Positions 58,001-64,000 of a DNA stretch of 64,000 nt are shown here, in pieces. The notes under the pieces are model-generated. The model had not been told where the DNA came from, ran no database searches, and saw nothing but the letters and a program-made list of their open reading frames with translations. How positions within the stretch are numbered: position 1 is the stretch's first letter; each line of letters starts with the position of its first letter. The translations under genes and the position numbers were made by a program. The stretch is from Oryzias latipes (taxonomy: Eukaryota; Chordata; Actinopteri; Beloniformes; Adrianichthyidae), in NCBI RefSeq assembly GCF_002234675.1, contig NC_019868.2:3698909-3762908 (forward strand). Reading direction: 5' to 3'.

Positions 58001-61000
58001 TCTATCTCCTTTATCGTCCTCATGATCATCTCCTCAGCCTGGCTCATCTTCTATTTCATCCAGAAGATACGTTTCAGCAGCGCCCGTGACCGCAGCCAGG
58101 TAATTAGACCCACAGCCCATCTACATTCACACTGAAGCAAACCGCACCAGAGTTCATTTGCAAGTAAACTCAGATCCTTGTTCTCTAGAGCAGTGTTTTT
58201 CAACCTTTTTTGAGCCACGGCACACTTTAACCTTGACAAAAATCCCGCGGCACACCAGCATCCAAAAAAATAGATAAATAAAAAAAAAGAAAAAGCTCAG
58301 TCTGTATTGATTTCCAGCCGCTCTGCAATCTCACATGCATTTTTGTGATAATTGTTGCAGAAAACGCTGGAAGCTGCAGCTGTTTTTTTCTAAAAGATGT
58401 ATTAAAAATTAAGTCAAAAGATTCAAAAACTGTTTGATGTGTGTTCGTTGTTTTAAGATGTTGAGAGGAGAGACTCATTGTGCGCTAAGACAGTCACTTT
58501 ACTGCATCATGGGAGATGTAGTGCCCGTAATCTGCCGACCGCAAAAAGACCAGCGTCTTTGAGCTTCATGATTCTGTTCACTTGTTCCAGTCTGATACCA
58601 GATTCTGTGCAAAGCTACACCGCTAAAGACGAGCTTTAGCTGGTATTTTTGTTAGAACAGAGAGACTTTTTTGCGCTAAATCGAAACAAGGAAGTGAATA
58701 CTTTAACCACTTCTGATTGGTCAGACTGATGACATGTGATTAAGCCTTCAAGAATGATTGGTGGAGACAGTTAAAGGGGCGGGACTTTTCCTTACACAGT
58801 TATAGCTGCAGCTAAATTGCGGTATCCCGTTATTCTTATCAAAATGTCTTTAATAGAATTAAATAAACACAAAGAAAAAATAATTTTATAATATTTCATA
58901 TCTTAACTTCTCAGTGTTTTATCAGGGCCTGTTTGGATGAACAAAGAGCTGATTTCCTGGAGATGGTAATTGCTTTTAGATCAGTTAATGAGGGCAATTT
59001 CTCACGGCACACCTGACCATCTCCCAGTGTGCCGCGGCACACACTGCTCTAGAGGACCAGAGTTCTCTTTTTTTGGTTCAAATCAGAGTTCAGGTGAACT
59101 TTAACAAAATTTAAGGACCAACAGATGAAAACAGCTTTAGTGTGGACAAAACAAAGACCAAACCTGCAAAGAAGAAAGCACTTACAGAGTACCGGTCCAT
59201 GGAATAGTGAGGCATAAACAATTCTGACAAAAAAGTCAAAACTGAAAATCGTCAAATGCACTTTTCCCACTAATTTTTTTGTCTCAAGTTAGGGTAATAG
59301 GTTGAATTAATTATGATTAGTTTAGGCTTTGTTTAGCTGTTTATTTCATCATTAGGGATATTTCATGTTTATGGGTTCTGGTGGTAATGAGTTCTGAGAC
59401 GAGGAGCTCAGAGCAGGGCTGCTGATGGATCGAAACTCCTTCCATCATGTTCACACAGACATCTTTAATCACCTGACAGATGTGCTACGACAGATGGGGT
59501 TGTGTATGTGCTGTACAAATAATCAATACCAACGCAGAGCAAAAGTAAATGTTTAAAAGCTGATCGAACACTCTGATGTGATGATGTGGAGTGTGCTAGC
59601 TGCCTCTGCTCTGCTGAGCAAATAATAAAACCACAACGTGCTCAGCAACATCAGAGCTGAACCAGGTGAAAGCAGCCGCTGCATTTCTTACTCCTGTCAG
59701 GAATCTTTCATGCTTCATTCTTTACCTCAATAACATTTAACATGGAAAGTACCAAAGGGTGCAGTTCTTGAAAAGACCACTAGAGGCCGGTTTTAAAAGG
59801 GAACAATTTCCTGTTAATGTCCATGTGAAAAAGTCAGAATTTAGACAAAAAAATCAATCTATTTAAAGTCTAGTTTTATTGATCTTTTCAGTGTTTGTTT
59901 ATTGTTTTATTTATGTCACCTGTGGAAAGCTAAAGTGTTTTTAATCATTCATTTTGATTTTGTTAGAGCTTTATTTTCCACAGATTTACAGAGATGCATT
60001 TTAGATGGACAGTGGAGCCAACAGAGCTTCAAACTTTACTTTGTCCCATGCGATCGGCATGTCCAGAATATTGTTGGGATGGGGGTAGAGCAACCACAGT
60101 AAATACGCCGGTCTCCATGCAGAATCCGCAGGGTGACATCAGAGTCAGTGTATAAATGCACTCACAGGTAAAAAAACTAAACTAAACCCACAGAATGTAA
60201 AACACCAATAAGAGGTACAGCAAAGAATTCACCATCTAGATTTAGGTTTTCTGAAGTCAGCAGACACTGTAGACGTCGATAGAAAACTATCTAATAAAAA
60301 ATACTCTAAAACATCAAAACACACTTCAGTAAAATTGATGTGCAATAAAATATCCTTAAGCAGTGAAGTAAACCTTTTACATTTATATTAGGAGAGAGTG
60401 AGAACAGCATGAACAGCTTTGCTATGTTGGCCTCATTGACTGTATGTGAGAACTGGGAGAACTGGACTGAGCCTCCCCCCCCCCCGGTACTCCAAATAGA
60501 TACAAGGAAAGAATGTAAACTTTTATAAATACATGTGCTAATCCTCTTCTTTTGTTCATGTGGTCTGACATCCAACGTTCAGACTGTTTGATTGACAGAT
60601 TCCCATGAGCATGCTTTCCATTGGTAGGGGTGTGGACTATCATCAAACTCACTCCTTATTGGGGTGAGTGGTTGCCATAGAAATAATGATTCAGACTGAC
60701 TCGGATCAATCACTGCGTCCGTATAATAATAATAATGGATTAGATTTATCTGCTTTTTGAGCAGAATGTAGTTACTCTAATAGGAAGTCTATTTGTGTAA
60801 TATAGAACATAAAAACAGTAGAAAAAGACCAAACCCCATCATGAAGTCTATTTAAAAGACTGGAGGGTCAGCAGTGTCTCTGCATTGAACCTGAGGTCAT
60901 TCTGAGCTGTGCAGTCTAGCTGACATGAAACCAAATAGAACGTTTTTAAAAATGACGATCCTTAAAAAAATCTGTTCCAGGTCATAGACAAGATCTCAGA

Positions 61001-63335
61001 AATAGTATTGAAATCAGATATATGAACGTTTTCAGTCTGAATGTATTAAAAACATTTATCTGACCGTATTGTGGAGTTTTTGTGAACCTCACTGGAGATC
61101 AGATGTTGTGTTCAGCAGAGCACAAGGGCACATCACCTGATGCTAGATGTGGGCGGAGCTTTTTGATGTGTCTTGGAGCTTTGTGTTAATGTTTAACATT
61201 TCCTCACTTCTGTGTCAGCGCCGCCTCGGCGATGCAGCCAAGAAAGCCATCGGGAAGCTGACCACGAGGACGGTTAAGAAAGGAGACAAGGTAACCCGCC
61301 CCACACACACACACACACACACAACCTCACGCAGAAGCTGTTTGAGGGACTCGAACAGCAGAGGGCAGCTCTGACCACATAACCAGAACCAGTAATCCAG
61401 AATTACCTTCTGACCACCAACAAATCAAAGAAGATGTGCACGACTTTGTCTGGAAAGTTGTCAGTTTACCTGTCCTCTTTGTGTGTGCTTGCACGCACCT
61501 GCATGTGTGTGTTCAAGGAGACGGATCCGGACTTCAACCACTGTGCGGTGTGCATCGAAGCGTACCAGCTGAATGATGTGGTCCGGATCCTGCCGTGCAA
61601 GTAAGTCCGTCGCAGTTTGAACCAAAGTACCAGACGTTGCTTCAAACATTTGAGTATTTCTCCTCTCAATGTGAACTCCATGTTTATGTTCATTTGTGCA
61701 GTTAGACTTCTCTGTGGCATTTCATGGTGAAGTATTCTGTCACCGTCACTCTCTTCTGTCTCACTCAGACACGTTTTCCACAAAGTGTGTGTGGACCCCT
61801 GGTTGAACGAACACTGCACCTGCCCCATGTGCAAACTCAACATCCTGAAAGCTCTGGGCATCATGGTGAGTCTCTTCTGACATCACAGCGTCATGTCTGG
61901 CCTCAGCAATCACACACGTGTAAGCGCCTGCTGATTCTGCCTCCGCCCGCAGACGACCCTCCCCTGCATGGACAGTGTTGTCTTGGATGTGGAGCGTCTG
62001 GGTGTCAGTCAGCCTTCTGGCAGCCAGAGGGCGCCATTGAGTGACAGCATGCAGCCTTCCATCAGCCTGGAGCCACTCAGCCCGCCATACTATGTGGCCA
62101 CGCCCAGAACTCCTGCAGACATCACAGTCGCGGTCACAGGTAAGATTAATGCTTCACCTCAGCAGAAAGTGAAGAAAATCTCAGTCAAGCAGATCAAAGA
62201 TGAGAATGTTGAACCACATTCTGAGTTTAAATTCCCACTTTAATCAAAGCATTCCCAGCGGTTCTTTAATTATGATTGTGCCATTTTTTTCGTTTCCTTG
62301 GACATATTTTCTGCAGAGCAGCAGGAGTTCATTAGAAACTCACCTCTGACTATTGGGCGGGACTGTTGGCATGGAGTAAGCCTTTGCTCATTTCTCATCA
62401 TCCCTTTTACACGTCCAGTTTAGATCCAGATTCCAGCTCAGACGAGGAAAACAACGGCCTTCATGGATGTACCCACTGCGAGTGGATGCATCAGAATGGA
62501 GCAGAGCAGGGAGCTTGTGGCCCAGCCCAGAGTGTGCACAGAGATGGGAAAAAAGGCTTTTAGATTTGCTGCAGCACAGTTTTGGATTGAACTCCAGAAA
62601 GATTTTCTCTGGACTCTTTCAATTTACTTTTAAATTAACGTGAGATAAAGCTATCAAACAGCAAATCCTTCATTTAAGTACGCCTTTTTATGTTGATTGA
62701 GTGTGAGTGTAAATGAGAAATGTGTGTTATTGTTGTGCTGCTGCCTCTTTTCCAGGAAGCTCTTGCAAAAGAGATTTTTAATCTCAATGAGTTTATTTTA
62801 TCCTGGTTAAAAAAATGTTAAATAAATAAAAAGTAAAAAAAGTGTGTGGCTTTAAACAGAAAATAAAGTTCTTTTTTAAAAAAAGCGGTGGAAAAATGAC
62901 AACAAAAGCAGCTGCAGAGCCAGACCAAACTTTGTCATGCACAGTCTCAGATTCAGTTCGTTGGTGCTCATAATTCTTACAGCACCACCTACTGGAAACA
63001 GGAAGCATGTTGATAATAATCATCTAAGCTTTACAGGACTTGAATGCTGCTGTGAGCATTGATGCACAGATAATGGAAGTTCTGCGGTTTGTCACCGTGT
63101 TGAGCTCTGCTTTCTAAGGCTTCATTACTCAGCAGACGTCAGAGACGCTCCAGCTGTTTCTGTCTGCCATAAAGACCTGGTTGTTTAGTGAAACTAAGCC
63201 CGTCTTGCTTCTGTTGCTTCAGGTGGCGGTCACTTCTTCAACCGGAACTCGGGGTCTGGCCGCAGCGCCGTGTCAGAAATGGAGCTGCCGGACATCCAGG
63301 CCTCACTGGACCTTTATGAGGACAACAAGTCCTGA
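46619..63335 (+). CDS. rnf130: RNF130/Goliath-type transmembrane RING-H2 E3 ubiquitin ligase, 8 coding exons
   Basis: Exons 46619-46886, 54607-54798, 57849-58099, 61219-61290, 61518-61600, 61769-61865, 61953-62139 and 63223-63335 join in frame into 420 residues (human RNF130 has 419). Order: signal peptide (about 1-29, [20 protein letters not shown]); PA domain with [26 protein letters not shown] and AVLIYNNS; transmembrane segment (about 200-224, [20 protein letters not shown]); the conserved [14 protein letters not shown] linker; and a RING-H2 domain with Cys270, Cys273, Cys288, His290, His293, Cys296, Cys307 and Cys310. Family knowledge: PA-TM-RING ligases sit in endosomal membranes and ubiquitinate membrane cargo and vesicle proteins. 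RNF130 is preferred over RNF150 and RNF149 because of NRGSLVF and [16 protein letters not shown]. The last exon gives [18 protein letters not shown] and ends LDLYEDNKS, unlike the membrane-anchored end of the main human isoform. Intron 1 is 7.7 kb. Confidence 0.94.
46953..47024. repeat. 12-bp minisatellite, six copies, just after rnf130-like exon 1
   Basis: Units of CACCTGCATGCA or CACCTGCATCCA repeat six times, starting about 66 bases after the exon 1 donor. Confidence 0.9.
48251..48990. mobile_element. Non-autonomous DNA element with TAGCCGCG terminal inverted repeats, 740 bp
   Basis: The left end TAGCCGCGGTTACATG is mirrored by CATGTAAACGCGGCTA at the right end. Sub-terminal blocks rich in GATCGG and CCGATT also occur in both halves. 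The GC-richer centre shows no recognisable protein. The superfamily is not established. A second, inverted copy of the terminus begins three bases beyond the right end. Confidence 0.75.
48961..49021. repeat. Palindrome of two facing TAGCCGCG termini
   Basis: The arms 48961-48989 and 48993-49021 are exact reverse complements of 29 bases with a 3-base centre. The left arm is the right end of the 740-bp element; the right arm is the start of another, truncated copy. Confidence 0.9.
49045..49525 (+). mobile_element. Harbinger transposase N-terminal fragment (second Harbinger family)
   Basis: Plus-strand codons read [20 protein letters not shown] and then [12 protein letters not shown], matching the N-terminal part of fish Harbinger transposases ([17 protein letters not shown]...FDDLL). 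After about 49200 the frame is lost, and the sequence runs to a terminal-repeat-like GCGTTGGGTGTGAATGCA near 49500-49517. The catalytic DDE region is missing. Confidence 0.75.
50438..50772. mobile_element. 'CAGTGGTCCC' mariner-type MITE, 335 bp
   Basis: The element begins CAGTGGTCCCTCATTAATG and ends CGAGAGAACACTG, imperfect inverted repeats flanked by TA (50436-50437 and 50773-50774). No transposase is present. It lies in intron 1 of the rnf130-like gene. Confidence 0.8.
50958..51394. mobile_element. 'CAGTGGTCCC' mariner-type MITE, second copy
   Basis: The left end CAGTGGTCCCTTGTTATATC is preceded by TA, and the right end has CCGCGATAAACAAAGGAAGA and a weakened ACTGTT. The interior matches 1838-2045 in leprotl1 intron 3. 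The right terminus is eroded, so its exact edge is uncertain. Confidence 0.7.
52957..53705 (-). mobile_element. Tc1-like transposon relic (family 3)
   Basis: The left edge CGGCCACTTCATTAGGT is the usual end of this fish Tc1-like family. Minus-strand codons in broken frames read [37 protein letters not shown] and, nearer the left end, the region upstream of the DLNPIEHLW motif. There is an internal deletion between the last two blocks, and the right end is missing where another repeat begins. Confidence 0.85.
53700..53835. repeat. Interspersed repeat, copy 2 (non-coding block shared with 35630-35970)
   Basis: The text TTGCACCACTAATGTTAGAT followed by GGGGGTGTGAGAAGC matches TCGCACTGCTAATGTTAAGT followed by GGAGGTGTGAGG at about 35781. 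This copy continues into AACAAAGGGATGATGGGAAG. Confidence 0.55.
55027..55125 (-). mobile_element. LINE/SINE 3' end with (TTATC)n tail
   Basis: On the plus strand a run of ten or more GATAA units (55031-55084) leads into GGACTTTATTGATCCCCGGA. Read on the minus strand this is GGGGATCAATAAAGTCC followed by the TTATC tail, the common 3' end of a fish retroposon. Confidence 0.65.
55885..56830. other. Unassigned stretch in intron 2 of the rnf130-like gene
   Basis: A run of about 18 G (55885-55902) is followed by three minus-strand open frames (55904-56194, 56273-56599, 56632-56820) in near succession. I recognise no domain in them. They might be the decayed remains of a mobile element, or chance; I make no functional claim. 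Confidence 0.3.
57018..57068 (-). repeat. Fragment of the interspersed repeat of copies A and B
   Basis: The segment AACCACATCGATCTGTCTAA and the following GCAGAATCAAATCGAAT is close to the reverse complement of 24965-25012 at the end of copy A. Confidence 0.6.
58191..59046. mobile_element. Non-autonomous hAT element, 856 bp, in intron 3 of the rnf130-like gene
   Basis: The ends CAGTGTTTTTCAACC and, at the right, GCCGCGGCACACACTG are flanked by the 8-bp duplication CTCTAGAG (58183-58190 and 59047-59054). GAGCCACGGCACAC near the left and its mirror near the right extend the terminal repeats. The family wording is common in vertebrate hAT MITEs. No transposase frame was recognised. Confidence 0.88.
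60433..60725. repeat. Interspersed repeat in intron 3 (copy without Harbinger)
   Basis: The ends TTGACTGTATGTGAGAAC and GACTCGGATCAATCACTGCG match the two outer parts of 9280-11165. This copy has no Harbinger insertion. The family is not known to me. Confidence 0.55.
61300..61323. repeat. (CA)n microsatellite in intron 4 of the rnf130-like gene
   Basis: About ten CA units begin some 12 bases after the exon 4 donor at 61290/61291. Confidence 0.9.
62400..62580 (+). repeat. Interspersed repeat encoding a '[10 protein letters not shown]' stretch, copy 3, in the last intron
   Basis: Plus-strand codons read [17 protein letters not shown] and [16 protein letters not shown], matching the minus-strand reading at about 35630-35750. 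It lies in the last intron of the rnf130-like gene, between the exons ending at 62139 and starting at 63223, and is not part of that protein. Confidence 0.6.
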
Positions 63336-64000
63336 GACCCGCCACAGGGGCACCCGGCACCAGACTGGAGCACCTGTGTGGACACAGGAACAGCCTGTTT
63401 GTTGGTCACGTGGTGTACCGGAAAGTTCTAAAAACAACAACCTGGTTTTGGACTCGGTGTTTCCACCAGAATTCCTTCTTGCCGCAGACGCAGTGTGCTG
63501 GATCTTGGTGACAGTTTGGTCTGGATTTGTTTTGTTCAAAAACTGCTCCCTGAAAACATTAAGATGAGAGGCACCGAGTCCAGACCCACCAGAACCAAAC
63601 CAACCAAATCTGACCCTCAGTCCAGCTCTAGAATGTTGTGAGAAAACATCGAATAAGGAAACCTGCTGTTTCCTGGACATCCAAGGTACCTCAAAAACTC
63701 TAAATATCATGAAATGTTGACATTGCCTTTGAGTTCTCACAGCCCTTCTTCTGTTTTTCATCGTTCCCCTAAATGTCAGGACTTTCAACAGAGATCTTTG
63801 GAAGGTTTTCACTGCATTTTTCAGGGGAAAGAAGCTCCATTGAGATGTTAGGCTCTCCCACAGAAGGTTCTGCTCTCATGTTTAGACTCAGTGGAACAGT
63901 ACTTTTTGTTGCCCAAAGTAATTGCAGTCCAGAAAAAGAGTTTTTGGATGTTTGTCATGCTGAGGGAGAATTGATCACCTTTCTGAAATTCTTCTTTGAT

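Overview
The window looks like the genome of a teleost fish. It has intron-split vertebrate genes with GT/AG splice sites, CpG-rich promoters, and a repeat load typical of fish: Tc1/mariner, PIF/Harbinger and hAT DNA transposons, and LINE 3' ends with short tandem tails such as (TTGA)n, (TCTAA)n and (AAATA)n. The species cannot be named from the sequence. No prokaryotic operon, CRISPR array, rRNA gene, functional tRNA gene or recognisable LTR retrovirus or Polinton was found.

Five protein-coding genes could be assembled exon by exon, each with an unbroken frame across every junction. They are: leprotl1 (minus, coding 1466-4993, 4 exons, 131 aa); srp72 (plus, 7856-17676, 19 exons, 667 aa); hvcn1, a voltage-gated proton channel (minus, 20098-23580, 5 coding exons, 226 aa); a protease-activated receptor closest to PAR4/f2rl3 (minus, 37080-39608, 2 exons, 383 aa); and an RNF130/Goliath-type transmembrane RING-H2 ubiquitin ligase (plus, 46619-63335, 8 coding exons, 420 aa, with a CpG-rich likely promoter and 5' exon near 44.0-44.5 kb). 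leprotl1 and srp72 are divergent; srp72 and hvcn1 are convergent. The five share no obvious pathway: two act in secretory-membrane biology, one is a proton channel, one a protease-sensing GPCR and one an endosomal ubiquitin ligase.

Region by region. 0.4-5.1 kb: leprotl1, with foldback elements in intron 2. 5.1-7.8 kb: AT-rich intergenic DNA with a LINE 3' end. 7.8-18.1 kb: srp72, whose introns carry a 1.44 kb PIF/Harbinger derivative, a 48-bp minisatellite of about 18 copies and a tRNA-derived SINE head. 18.4-19.35 kb: a hAT element nested inside a small TA-flanked element, whose uninterrupted sister copy lies at 20.3-20.5 kb. 19.4-24.2 kb: hvcn1. 24.2-36.0 kb: repeat-rich intergenic DNA, including a three-deep LINE nest (31.9-34.85 kb). 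36.0-39.7 kb: the PAR gene. 39.7-44.0 kb: LINE fragments and a repeat interrupted by a LINE tail. 44.0-64.0 kb: rnf130-like gene, with a 7.7 kb intron 1 and other introns full of Tc1, Harbinger, hAT and foldback elements.

The genes are conventional. The features most worth following up are the reconstructable repeat insertions (four cases where a second copy or a target duplication gives the pre-insertion state), the changed zinc-site residue in hvcn1, the predicted PAR3-like tethered ligand in a PAR4-like receptor, and the large inverted repeats. I did not find a clearly new biological system.
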